Shown here: in pieces, positions 1-7,976 of the stretch
Numbering within the stretch: the stretch's first letter is position 1
Layout of the letters: each line of letters starts with the position of its first letter
The notes under the pieces: model-generated
Seen by the model: the letters and a program-made list of their open reading frames with translations, nothing else
Databases searched by the model: none
Told to the model about the DNA's origin: nothing
Position numbers and translations under genes: made by a program
DNA from: Bacteroidales bacterium
GTDB lineage: Bacteria > Bacteroidota > Bacteroidia > Bacteroidales > UBA932
DNA: 64,000 nt
Direction: 5' to 3'
NCBI GenBank assembly: GCA_022648685.1
Contig: JALCMW010000008.1
Coordinates: forward strand, 1-64,000

Positions 1-668
1 CCAGGATCAGGGGCTCCGTAGCTGCTCCGACAGCCGGACTTCATTTCACCGAAGCTGTTCTTGACGGTATTAAAGCCAAGGGAATCGATATGGAGAATGT
101 CTGCCTGCATGTCGGAGCCGGGACTTTTCTGCCTGTTAAAAGTTCTGTTGTTTCGGAACATCCCATGCACAGGGAACCGTTTGCAGTGTCTGCGGATCTG
201 CTGAAGCTATTGAGAGACAGTCCTAAGAAAATAATTGCCGTAGGTACAACCTCGGTAAGAACTTTGGAATCCCTATATTATGTCGGCGTCAAATGTATAG
301 AAACCGGTGAGCCTTCCGATATCGGCCAGTGGGAACCATATGAAAGGGATTACGAATATACATTGAGCGAGTCTCTGGATGCCATAGTAAAATATCTGGA
401 GTCCAATTCGCTGAAAGAACTGAAGATAGGAACGAGGATAATAATAGTGCCGGGATTCAAATTCAGAATGGTCGATATGCTCGTTACGAACTTCCACCAG
501 CCTGAAAGTACCCTGATTCTGTTGATATCGGCTTTTGTCGGCGGTGACTGGAAGACAATCTACAGATATGCCCTTTCTCATGAATTCCGTTTTTTGAGTT
601 ATGGAGACAGCTCTCTTCTGTATAGGGCCGGCTTGACAACGGCAGCGGATAATTCCGTTATGGAATAG
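1..668 (+). CDS. queA: S-adenosylmethionine:tRNA ribosyltransferase-isomerase, 5'-truncated
   Basis: The reading frame is open from base 3 and the true start lies upstream of the window. QueA transfers and isomerises the ribosyl part of SAM onto 7-aminomethyl-7-deazaguanine in tRNA, the penultimate step of queuosine synthesis, in the cytoplasm. The first visible residues include the family hallmark GSVAAPTAGLHFT, followed by HVGAGTFLPV, GTTSVRTLES, and MLVTNFHQPESTLILL, all in the expected order for the C-terminal two thirds of the enzyme. It ends in TAG at 666-668. An internal ATG at 90 is not the real start because the conserved block lies before it. The next gene begins 72 bases on with its own promoter-like site. 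Identification is secure; only the N-terminus is missing. Confidence 0.96.
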   Translation, partial: RIRGSVAAPTAGLHFTEAVLDGIKAKGIDMENVCLHVGAGTFLPVKSSVVSEHPMHREPFAVSADLLKLLRDSPKKIIAVGTTSVRTLESLYYVGVKCIETGEPSDIGQWEPYERDYEYTLSESLDAIVKYLESNSLKELKIGTRIIIVPGFKFRMVDMLVTNFHQPESTLILLISAFVGGDWKTIYRYALSHEFRFLSYGDSSLLYRAGLTTAADNSVME

Positions 669-709
669 CTGTTTGATTATGGCATGTTTTTTTATTGAAT
701 ATTGTTTTA

Positions 710-717
710 TACATTTG
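710..717 (+). promoter_or_regulatory. Bacteroidota -7 element TACATTTG
   Basis: TACATTTG fits the TAnnTTTG consensus and lies 24 bases before the ATG at 741. No TTTG -33 box is seen at the usual distance, so support is limited to the -7 element. Confidence 0.35.
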
Positions 718-740
718 TAAAATAAATAATATTCAATATC

Positions 741-1910
741 ATGTCAGATTCTTCTGAATTCGAAAATATAAGTCCTTATTCTGATGAAGAAGCTGTAAAA
801 GCTTTAGGGAGAGTCGCAAATCATCCTGCCGTATCTGCCATCTCAAAATATCTGTTTCCCAATGAACCGGTTACATTTCTGAGAGATGCCTTGAAGAGTA
901 TCGGAAGTGTCGATGAATTTCAGCAGGCTGTTATGTCCAAGGCAATAGAATGGGTTCTTGCCAATACCGCTCATAATTTTTCATACGACGGAATAAATAA
1001 TCTCAAGGATATCAATGGAAAGTTTCTGATACTTTCCAATCACAGGGATATAATTCTGGATCCGGCGATAAGTCAGGTCGTTTTGTTACGAAACGGGATA
1101 TCCATGACCGAGATCGCGGTCGGAGACAATCTGCTTTCAAGCAAGACCGTTGAATATCTTTTACGGTCTAACAGGATGATTACTGTCATCAGGGGGATAA
1201 CGGCAAGGGAACTGTACCTTTCTTCCCGTACTTTGTCAAGATATATCAGGCAGTCGATAACTTCCGGACATAGTTCCGTATGGCTTGCCCAAAGGCAAGG
1301 CCGGACAAAAGACGGGATAGATGTGACGGAACAGGGGCTTTTGAAGATGCTTGATATGAGCGGGACAAAATCTTTCGCCGAGAACTTTTCAGAGCTTAAT
1401 ATAGTGCCGTGGAGCATATCATATGAATATGAACCTTGCGATGCAAGGAAAGCAAGGGAATTGCTTATTTCGAAAAGCCGCAAATATGTTAAGAGGCCTA
1501 ATGAGGACCTTCACAGTATCATCATTGGAATGCGCCAGCAAAAAGGCAATATCCATTTGAATATAGGCAAACCTTTGACACGTGAAGAAGTCGAAGCCGC
1601 TTCATCTTGTGACAAGAACGACCGTTACCAGGCAATAAGACATGCCGTTGACAAAAGAGTGATAGAAGGATACAGACTATGGAAAACCAATTACATGGGG
1701 TACGACCTTGCGAACCATAGTTATAAATATTCGGATAAATATACTCCTGACGATCTGGCCGAATTCACTGATTATATCGAACATCGACTCAACACTCTGG
1801 AAAATTCTCTTAACAGAGCCGAATTGAGAGATATCTTATTGCGTATATACGGCAATCCTGTGGTAAGCAAGGAGAAACTTGCCGAAGAAGAAAAATCAAG
1901 ACAACTTTGA
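741..1910 (+). CDS. PlsB/PlsC-like glycerophosphate acyltransferase family protein
   Basis: Protein of 389 residues. The block SNHRDIILDP (about residues 98-107) resembles acyltransferase motif I, and VWLAQRQGRTKDG (about 179-191) resembles the motif III region of GPAT-type enzymes. The family normally transfers acyl groups to glycerol-3-phosphate or lysophosphatidate at the inner membrane. Here the histidine-to-aspartate spacing is HX5D rather than the canonical HX4D, as far as can be read; I recall similar Bacteroidota proteins with NHRDI but cannot verify this. There is no signal peptide or clear membrane span. Its last 15 bases overlap the convergent MscS gene. The exact acyl acceptor is unknown. 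Confidence 0.75.
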   Translation: MSDSSEFENISPYSDEEAVKALGRVANHPAVSAISKYLFPNEPVTFLRDALKSIGSVDEFQQAVMSKAIEWVLANTAHNFSYDGINNLKDINGKFLILSNHRDIILDPAISQVVLLRNGISMTEIAVGDNLLSSKTVEYLLRSNRMITVIRGITARELYLSSRTLSRYIRQSITSGHSSVWLAQRQGRTKDGIDVTEQGLLKMLDMSGTKSFAENFSELNIVPWSISYEYEPCDARKARELLISKSRKYVKRPNEDLHSIIIGMRQQKGNIHLNIGKPLTREEVEAASSCDKNDRYQAIRHAVDKRVIEGYRLWKTNYMGYDLANHSYKYSDKYTPDDLAEFTDYIEHRLNTLENSLNRAELRDILLRIYGNPVVSKEKLAEEEKSRQL

Positions 1911-2828
1911 TACGTGTACGTCCATCTGGGGAAAAGGAAAATTGATGCCTTTCTTCGGTAATTCAGTGTACACAGTTTCGTTGTAGGAAAAATAGACGTT
2001 CCAATAGTCTTCTGCTTTCACCCAGGCCCTGACGACAAATTCTATACTGCTGTCTTTCAATGCGGATAGGGCAATGAAAGGATCTGCCGCTCCTTTATGT
2101 GAAGCATGGAGTATGCGTTTGTCCTTGTCCAGAAGTGAAAACAATTCATTTTTGACATTATCGGAATCGGATCCGTACTCTACGTCAACCAACCATTCTA
2201 CCCTGCGTATCTTGTGTTGCGAATAATTGTTTATATTACCGTTGGAAAGGGCTCCGTTTGGCAGGATTATACTTCTGTTATCGACCGTTGTCAGTTTCGT
2301 ACTTACGATATTAACTTCAGTAACCGTACCGGAATATCCCTGGGCTTCTATATAATCTCCCGATTTGAACGGTTTGAAAGCAAGGATCATTATGCCGCCG
2401 GCGAAATTCTGAACGGTACCGCTCAACGCCATGCCTATTGCCATACCTCCCGCGGCAAGCAATGCTGCAAGCGACGTAGTGTTGACGCCGAGAGCGCCTA
2501 TTGTTATTACAAGCAGAAGTACGGTAAGTGTTATTGTAGTAAGGCTGGTTACGAAAGATGCTATTGCACCTTCGGTCCCTTTTTTCTGAAAGAATTTTTT
2601 AAGAAGTAACTTGACTTTCTTTATCAGCCATGCGCCTACGATGTAAATGGCTATGGCTGCAAGTACTTTGAGACCGAAATCAATAGCCGATTGACCGAAA
2701 TCCTGAACGAATTTGTGCGGATTGTTAGTGATTTCAGATGTTATTGCAGATAAATGGATTTTTGCAGAATCGGCTAGATTTACTGTGGAATCCGAATTTG
2801 CGAGGATTTGTAGCAATAAATTTACCAT
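1896..2828 (-). CDS. Small-conductance mechanosensitive channel, MscS family
   Basis: Protein of 310 residues. A hydrophobic segment at about 50-70, a second at about 85-115, and the pore-lining helix with GGMAIGMALSGTVQNFAGG (about 128-146) are the standard MscS arrangement. A beta domain follows (GDYIEAQGYSGTVTEVNIVSTKL). These channels open in the inner membrane on hypo-osmotic shock and release solutes. The N-terminus (first about 45 residues) precedes the first span and lacks a cleaved signal. The gene follows the cysteate-synthase-like gene on the same strand after 15 bases, so it is probably co-transcribed with it. Its 3' end overlaps the convergent acyltransferase gene by 15 bases. 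Confidence 0.93.
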   Translation of the reverse strand: MVNLLLQILANSDSTVNLADSAKIHLSAITSEITNNPHKFVQDFGQSAIDFGLKVLAAIAIYIVGAWLIKKVKLLLKKFFQKKGTEGAIASFVTSLTTITLTVLLLVITIGALGVNTTSLAALLAAGGMAIGMALSGTVQNFAGGIMILAFKPFKSGDYIEAQGYSGTVTEVNIVSTKLTTVDNRSIILPNGALSNGNINNYSQHKIRRVEWLVDVEYGSDSDNVKNELFSLLDKDKRILHASHKGAADPFIALSALKDSSIEFVVRAWVKAEDYWNVYFSYNETVYTELPKKGINFPFPQMDVHVSKLS

Positions 2829-2843
2829 GAGTGAAAAATTATT

Positions 2844-4130
2844 TTAATCGAACAGCTTGTTGACTTTTGATATGATTTCTTCCAATGGAAGATCCGGACT
2901 CAGCACAAGATCAGGTTTTTTGAGTTCAAATCCTTTTTTTGTTGCATTGAGCATTCCGCCGCCGCTGATGTTGAGCATGATCACTTCATCATTTGTAATC
3001 TGCCCTCCGTCCAATGCTTTTTTCAAACTGGCTACTGCAGATGCGGCCGCAGGAAAGATGTCACAACCTTCCACATTGAAGAACTGCAGCATCCAATAGA
3101 CGATTTCATCATTGGTAACCTTGAACATATCTCCTCCGGATTCTTTCAATACATCATACAGTCCGCCTGCCATGCTGTATGAAGGTTTTCTGTTGGAAAG
3201 TACTTTTGCCAGGATTATTTCGGAATTTCTTCTCGACTGATCTGCCGAAAGCGGTACCAATTCCCTTGATCCTGCTTTCCAGGAATCATACATTATCGTG
3301 AACGGTGTATTCTGTACCGCGAAAATCTTCATTTTGTTATTTCCGAAGCGTCCGTCCGCCAGAAGCCTTTTGCTGTTTTCCCAAGCGGCAATAGCTCCGG
3401 TTCCGCTTCCTACGGCCTGGAAATATGCATCCGGAATCCTGCCGATTGCTTCAACGGCAGACAGGACAGTGGTCCCCATTCCGTCTCTTCTGGCAATGTT
3501 TTTAGCACCGCCTTCGGCAAGATACCTCGGATCCTTGCATAAGATATTGCCAAGGGTTATTGCATCGAAATAGTCTGTGCCGTGCGGCGTGGCCACAACC
3601 TTTATGAACGGTTTTAGTCTTTTCCGGAACCAGAGATCGTTTATGTTGTCTTCCGGAATGCAGATTACAAGAGGTATATTGTTGTCGGAACAAACCTTTG
3701 CGAATGCCCGTGCCGTATTTCCGGCCGACTGTACTACAAGTATATGTTTGTCGTTTTTCGGAAGTCTGGCGCAAACGGCATATGCTTCTGTTTCCTTAAA
3801 CGAACAGGTTTCCATTTTTGCACCTATTTTGGGAAAATATCCGGAAAACGTTATGTAAAGGTTTTCAAGTCCCAGAAATTGTGCGAGACCTTTGCTTTTG
3901 TAAGTGACGGGAGCGTGGGAATGTTTTATCAATCTTCTGATAGGAAGCCAATTTGAATATCTGTACAATCCCTTGATATCTTCCCTGGGAATAAATTGTT
4001 TGTTCTCGTAAACGGCTCTTACCAATGCCGGTTCCGAAGATTCCGGATCGGCCAGGGTCCAGCCGGTATCTTCAAAGAGTCTTCCCGTACCGGTGTTGAC
4101 CAGCTGGTATTTAGTAGGTGTGAATCCCAT
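2844..4130 (-). CDS. PLP-dependent cysteate synthase-like enzyme (threonine synthase fold)
   Basis: Protein of 428 residues of the fold-type II PLP family. The probable PLP lysine is K112 in TCSFKETEA and the substrate/PLP loop is SAGNTARA (135-142), with a second glycine loop GSGTGAIAAWE. The N-terminus (RYSNWLPIRR, YKSKGLAQFLGL, ITFSGYFP) does not resemble canonical ThrC, whose lysine motif is normally GSFKD. By recall it fits the cysteate synthase family (phosphoserine plus sulfite to cysteate), known from Methanosarcinales coenzyme M synthesis and from Bacteroidota that make sulfonolipids. It has its own -7 element at 4153-4160. The alternative call is a divergent threonine synthase; no substrate can be proven from sequence alone. 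Confidence 0.65.
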   Translation of the reverse strand: MGFTPTKYQLVNTGTGRLFEDTGWTLADPESSEPALVRAVYENKQFIPREDIKGLYRYSNWLPIRRLIKHSHAPVTYKSKGLAQFLGLENLYITFSGYFPKIGAKMETCSFKETEAYAVCARLPKNDKHILVVQSAGNTARAFAKVCSDNNIPLVICIPEDNINDLWFRKRLKPFIKVVATPHGTDYFDAITLGNILCKDPRYLAEGGAKNIARRDGMGTTVLSAVEAIGRIPDAYFQAVGSGTGAIAAWENSKRLLADGRFGNNKMKIFAVQNTPFTIMYDSWKAGSRELVPLSADQSRRNSEIILAKVLSNRKPSYSMAGGLYDVLKESGGDMFKVTNDEIVYWMLQFFNVEGCDIFPAAASAVASLKKALDGGQITNDEVIMLNISGGGMLNATKKGFELKKPDLVLSPDLPLEEIISKVNKLFD

Positions 4131-4152
4131 TGTATTTAAGTTTTAGCATTTG

Positions 4153-4160
4153 CAAATATA
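4153..4160 (-). promoter_or_regulatory. -7 promoter element TATATTTG for the cysteate-synthase-like gene
   Basis: Read on the minus strand, TATATTTG lies 22 bases before the ATG at 4130 and matches TAnnTTTG. No good TTTG -33 box was found. Confidence 0.45.
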
Positions 4161-4187
4161 CTTAGTATTTTTGATTTTTCCGTAACT

Positions 4188-5147
4188 TTAAACGGTAGCC
4201 GTCAACCATGCCAGATAGAAGCCTTCTATGATTAGAAATACGACTGCGTCAGCCCTGTCCAGTTTATTCTTTTTAAACGTCAGTGCACTTGCCATGATTG
4301 CTATCGCACTTGCCAGCAGTACCCCCGCATCCATATAATGTATGTCGCAGAAAGAAAGCGGATGGATAATAGCAGATCCGCCTAGAATCAAAAGTATATT
4401 GAACACATTTGATCCCAATATGTTGCCGAGAGCCAGCTGATCCTTTTTCTTTGTAGCTGCGACAATGCAGGTAGCAAGTTCCGGCAATGACGTTCCCATG
4501 GATATTATTGTTATGGCAATGAATTTATCGCTTACTTTCCACATCTCCGCTAGTTTGATAGCCGAGTCCACGAATATTTTTCCGCCGAATATCAGAGCTC
4601 CCAGTCCGGCAAGAATCATGAATAATGATAGTTTGAAAGTTCTGTCCTTGCTTTCCGAAGCAGGGGCAGATTCAACTTTCCTTGCTTGTTTTACCGAATA
4701 AAAGATGTAGACTATGAATATGAGCAGCAACAAGATTCCATCCGTCCTGCTCAGCAAATTGTTTCCAAGGCCGAAAATCGATTTGTTCATTCCGAGTAAG
4801 ATCAACAGGACGGTAACGAACAGATTGACAGGGATATCTCTTCTCAGGTTTTGCCTTGAAATGGTAATTGGAAATATCAATGAAGTTACTCCAAGCACCA
4901 GCAACGTATTGAAGATGTTTGAACCTATTATATTGCCTACGGAAATATCCGCATTGCCCTTTATTGCGCCGATGAAACTTACAACCATTTCCGGGGCCGA
5001 AGTCCCGATACCAACTATTATGAAGCCTATTATGAAGTCGCTGATCCTGGCCCTTTTGGCAAGGCTGGAGGAGCCTTCGACCAGGATTTCCGCTCCTGCC
5101 AATATCATTGTCAATCCTGCAATTAAAATGATAATATTGATGATCAT
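4188..5147 (-). CDS. Calcium/sodium:cation antiporter, CaCA family (YrbG-like)
   Basis: Protein of 319 residues with about ten hydrophobic spans. It shows the two inverted alpha repeats of the family: GTSAPEMVVSFIGA followed by GNIIGSNIFNTLLVLG in the first half, and GTSLPELATCIVAA followed by GNILGSNVFNILLILG in the second. The acidic residues in the GTS-PE motifs bind the cation. Such proteins exchange Ca2+ for Na+ or H+ across the inner membrane. The gene stands alone, transcribed divergently from the NfeD gene, with a -7 element at 5175-5182. The stop lies 57 bases from the next gene's start. Confidence 0.95.
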   Translation of the reverse strand: MIINIIILIAGLTMILAGAEILVEGSSSLAKRARISDFIIGFIIVGIGTSAPEMVVSFIGAIKGNADISVGNIIGSNIFNTLLVLGVTSLIFPITISRQNLRRDIPVNLFVTVLLILLGMNKSIFGLGNNLLSRTDGILLLLIFIVYIFYSVKQARKVESAPASESKDRTFKLSLFMILAGLGALIFGGKIFVDSAIKLAEMWKVSDKFIAITIISMGTSLPELATCIVAATKKKDQLALGNILGSNVFNILLILGGSAIIHPLSFCDIHYMDAGVLLASAIAIMASALTFKKNKLDRADAVVFLIIEGFYLAWLTATV

Positions 5148-5174
5148 CGGGATTTTTTATTATTTTGTAATTTA

Positions 5175-5182
5175 CAAATTTA
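5175..5182 (-). promoter_or_regulatory. -7 promoter element TAAATTTG for the CaCA antiporter gene
   Basis: On the minus strand TAAATTTG lies 27 bases upstream of the ATG at 5147. It is in the divergent intergenic region shared with the NfeD gene. Confidence 0.45.
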
Positions 5183-5203
5183 CTGTTTTTTCGTAAAAAC
5201 GCC

Positions 5204-5211
5204 TATATTTG
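5204..5211 (+). promoter_or_regulatory. -7 promoter element TATATTTG for the NfeD gene
   Basis: TATATTTG lies 24 bases before the ATG at 5236, in the expected position for the Bacteroidota housekeeping sigma factor. The -33 region is T-rich but has no clear TTTG. Confidence 0.45.
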
Positions 5212-5235
5212 CCGAACATATAAATCAATGATACT

Positions 5236-6567
5236 ATGCTTGCCAGGTCATTCATTATTAAGCTGTTTGTTTCTTTGTCCATGATTTTATGCGTTATTCC
5301 GGCCTTTTCTTCCGGAAAGGCTGTGATTTACCATATCCGCTTGGCAAGTGAAATAAACAAACGTGCGGAACGGATAGTTGTAGGAGGCTTGAAAAAAGCT
5401 GATGAGAACAATGCGGATTTTATTATTCTGGATCTTGATACATACGGAGGCGAGCTTCAGGCGGCCGACAGCATCAGAAGTGCCATTCTTAGATGCAAGA
5501 TTCCCGTAGCGGTATTTGTGAATATGCAGGCGGCTTCCGCCGGAGCTTTGATAAGCATAGCGTGCGATTCCATTTATATGAAGACAGGAAGTTCCATAGG
5601 AGCCGCTACCGTTGTAGGACCTACGGGAAAGGTCATGCCTGACAAGTACCAGTCCTTTATGAGAGGGATGATGCGTGCAACCGCCGAAGCAAACGGTCGT
5701 GATCCCCATACGGCGGAATCCATGACGGATACTGCAAATGTTCTCAGCATGACTCCCAGTGAGGCAATCAAAGCCGGATACTGCGAAGGAATCTGCGAAA
5801 GTGTTGAAGAAGTCGCGGAGAAATTGTCTTCTTCCCGTTATGACGGGTATCAGTTGATTGATGTGAAGCCTGGCGGTGCGGAAAAAGCGGTTCTGTTTAT
5901 GATGAATCCCGTCCTGCAGGCGATCTTCCTTATTATGATAATCGGAGGCATATATATTGAGTTCAAGACTCCCGGAATAGGACTTCCGATAGCGATAGCC
6001 ATTCTGGGGGCCATATTGTATTTCTCTCCTTTATATTTGGAATCGCTTGCCCAAAATTGGGAAATAATGCTGTTCATTATCGGACTGATTCTTCTTGCCA
6101 TGGAATTATTCGTGATTCCGGGGTTCGGAATCAGCGGTATAGCCGGAATTGTGTCTATTTTGGTGTCCCTTACCTTTGCCGCCGTAGATAATAACATTGT
6201 TTTCGGCTCCGACGGTTCTTTCAATGCTTCAGTCTTGCTTAAGCCTTTCGGACTGGTCGTCATTTCAGCTTTTGTAGCTGTTGCCGGATCCGTATGGCTG
6301 GTACACAGGCTTTATCCGACGAAGACGTTCGATTATATTGCATTGCGTCAATCATTGGATGGAAAAGAGGGTTTTGTAGGCGTCAAGACGGGAATGGACG
6401 GTCTGATCGGTAAAGAAGCAGTAGTTTTTACCGATTTGAAACCTTCCGGCAAAATAATGCTTGACGGGAGACTGTATGAAGCGACATTAACTTTCGGATA
6501 TGCTTCGAAAGGCGAGACTGTCAGGATAGTGAAAGCCGAACAGGGACGACTCTATTGCGAGAAATGA
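5236..6567 (+). CDS. NfeD family membrane-bound ClpP-class serine protease
   Basis: Protein of 443 residues. A signal-like hydrophobic N-terminus (about 5-25) leads into a ClpP/crotonase-like protease domain with DLDTYGGELQAADSIR and the probable nucleophile S101 in QAASAGALIS; K137 in PDKYQS is a plausible catalytic lysine (Ser-Lys dyad). Several membrane spans follow (about 220-350), then a soluble NfeD beta-barrel (OB-fold) domain with GKEAVVFTDLKPSGKIMLDG. Family members act at the membrane, often together with stomatin/SPFH proteins in membrane quality control; no SPFH gene is adjacent here. The 3' end overlaps rlmD by 16 bases, tail to tail. Confidence 0.93.
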   Translation: MLARSFIIKLFVSLSMILCVIPAFSSGKAVIYHIRLASEINKRAERIVVGGLKKADENNADFIILDLDTYGGELQAADSIRSAILRCKIPVAVFVNMQAASAGALISIACDSIYMKTGSSIGAATVVGPTGKVMPDKYQSFMRGMMRATAEANGRDPHTAESMTDTANVLSMTPSEAIKAGYCEGICESVEEVAEKLSSSRYDGYQLIDVKPGGAEKAVLFMMNPVLQAIFLIMIIGGIYIEFKTPGIGLPIAIAILGAILYFSPLYLESLAQNWEIMLFIIGLILLAMELFVIPGFGISGIAGIVSILVSLTFAAVDNNIVFGSDGSFNASVLLKPFGLVVISAFVAVAGSVWLVHRLYPTKTFDYIALRQSLDGKEGFVGVKTGMDGLIGKEAVVFTDLKPSGKIMLDGRLYEATLTFGYASKGETVRIVKAEQGRLYCEK

Positions 6568-7973
6568 GAACGAAGAGTCAAGGCGCATACGTTTTCCACA
6601 TGCTGCGTATGGGGGAACATATCGACAGGCTGGACGGCGGTAATGACATATTCATCGGAAAGCAGTGCCATATCCCTTGCCTGTGACGCCGGATTACAGC
6701 TTACATATACTATTCTGGAAGGGGAAGCCTTTTTTATGACTTTGATCACGTCGGGATGCATCCCCGCTCTGGGAGGATCGATAATGATGACTTCCGGATG
6801 TCCGTGGGCTTCGATAAATGAATCATTAAGAACATCTTTCATATCCCCGGAATAAAATTCGCAGTTCTTGATCCCGTTTGCAATGGCGTTGGCTTTTGCG
6901 TCTTCTATGGCTTCCGGTACGTATTCGATTCCTATTACTTTTGCCGCCTTGGAAGCTACGAATTGTGCAATCGTGCCTGTCCCCGTGTAAAGATCATAAA
7001 CGATTTCGCTGCCTCCAAGGTCTGCGAATTTCCTTGCTACGCAATATAACTTGTATGCCTGTTCAGTATTTGTCTGGTAAAAAGACTTCGGACCTATTTC
7101 GAATTTCAGATTCTCCATGGTCTCGCAAATAGTTTCCTTTCCATGGAACAAGATACATTCCTGATCACTTATCGAATCATTTAATTTCTTGTTTACTATA
7201 TAATAAAGTGAAGAGATCTCATTAAATGCTTTATATACGGACCCAAGCAGCCCGGCAATAGCTTCCCTGTCATCGTAGCCAAAGCATACGATAAGCATTA
7301 CGTCACCGTTTTGTGCGGTACGTATGAAAAGATTCCTTAAAAATCCGTGATTTTCCCTTATGTCGTAAAAAGACAAGCCATTCTTTACTGCATATTCCCT
7401 GATGAACAGCCTGATGCCATTGGAAGGGTCCGGCTGTAGATAACAATGCTTGATATCCAATACTTTATCGAAAAATTTTCCGACATGGAATCCAAGTCCG
7501 CACTTATCTTCGGGGCTGATCGTCTCAGGGTCTTCGCCTTTGAGTATCCATCTTTTCGATGAAAATGAAAATTCCAGTTTGTTTCTGTAATAAACTGTTT
7601 TGTCTGATCCTATTATAGGGGATATTTCCGGTATTTCGAGATGTCCTATTCTTACCAATTGATCCGATACCTGCCTTTGTTTTGCTTCCAATTGCATCTT
7701 GTATGGCAATGGCTGCCACTTACAGCCTCCGCATACTCCGAAATGGCTGCAAAAAGGTTCCAGACGGTAAGGGGAAGGCTTTATGATTGAGGTCACAAAT
7801 CCTTCCATGTAATTCTTTTTCTTTTTGGTGATTTTTATGTTGACGACATCGCCGGGTACGGCGCATTCAACGAAAACCACAGACCCTTCATAATGGGAAA
7901 GAGCCTTGCCTTCGGCGGCAACCGACTCTATTGTGATATTTTCGAGTTCGATATCCTTCTTTTTTCTAGACAT
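6552..7973 (-). CDS. rlmD: 23S rRNA (uracil-C5)-methyltransferase, RlmD/RumA family
   Basis: Protein of 473 residues. An N-terminal TRAM domain (about 1-68) is followed by an iron-sulfur cysteine set C75, C81, C84 and a fourth cysteine in DIKHCYL, then a SAM-binding Rossmann domain with VYDLYTGTGTIAQF and the NPPR-like motif IIDPPRAGMHPDV. The catalytic cysteine is in VSCNPASQARD. The enzyme methylates C5 of a uracil in 23S rRNA (U1939 in E. coli); RlmD, RlmC and TrmA-like paralogues are hard to separate by eye, so the exact site is inferred. It lies 3 bases after the Na/Pi transporter gene, probably the second gene of an operon, and overlaps the convergent NfeD gene. Confidence 0.9.
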   Translation of the reverse strand: MSRKKKDIELENITIESVAAEGKALSHYEGSVVFVECAVPGDVVNIKITKKKKNYMEGFVTSIIKPSPYRLEPFCSHFGVCGGCKWQPLPYKMQLEAKQRQVSDQLVRIGHLEIPEISPIIGSDKTVYYRNKLEFSFSSKRWILKGEDPETISPEDKCGLGFHVGKFFDKVLDIKHCYLQPDPSNGIRLFIREYAVKNGLSFYDIRENHGFLRNLFIRTAQNGDVMLIVCFGYDDREAIAGLLGSVYKAFNEISSLYYIVNKKLNDSISDQECILFHGKETICETMENLKFEIGPKSFYQTNTEQAYKLYCVARKFADLGGSEIVYDLYTGTGTIAQFVASKAAKVIGIEYVPEAIEDAKANAIANGIKNCEFYSGDMKDVLNDSFIEAHGHPEVIIIDPPRAGMHPDVIKVIKKASPSRIVYVSCNPASQARDMALLSDEYVITAVQPVDMFPHTQHVENVCALTLRSHFSQ

Positions 7974-7976
7974 AAA

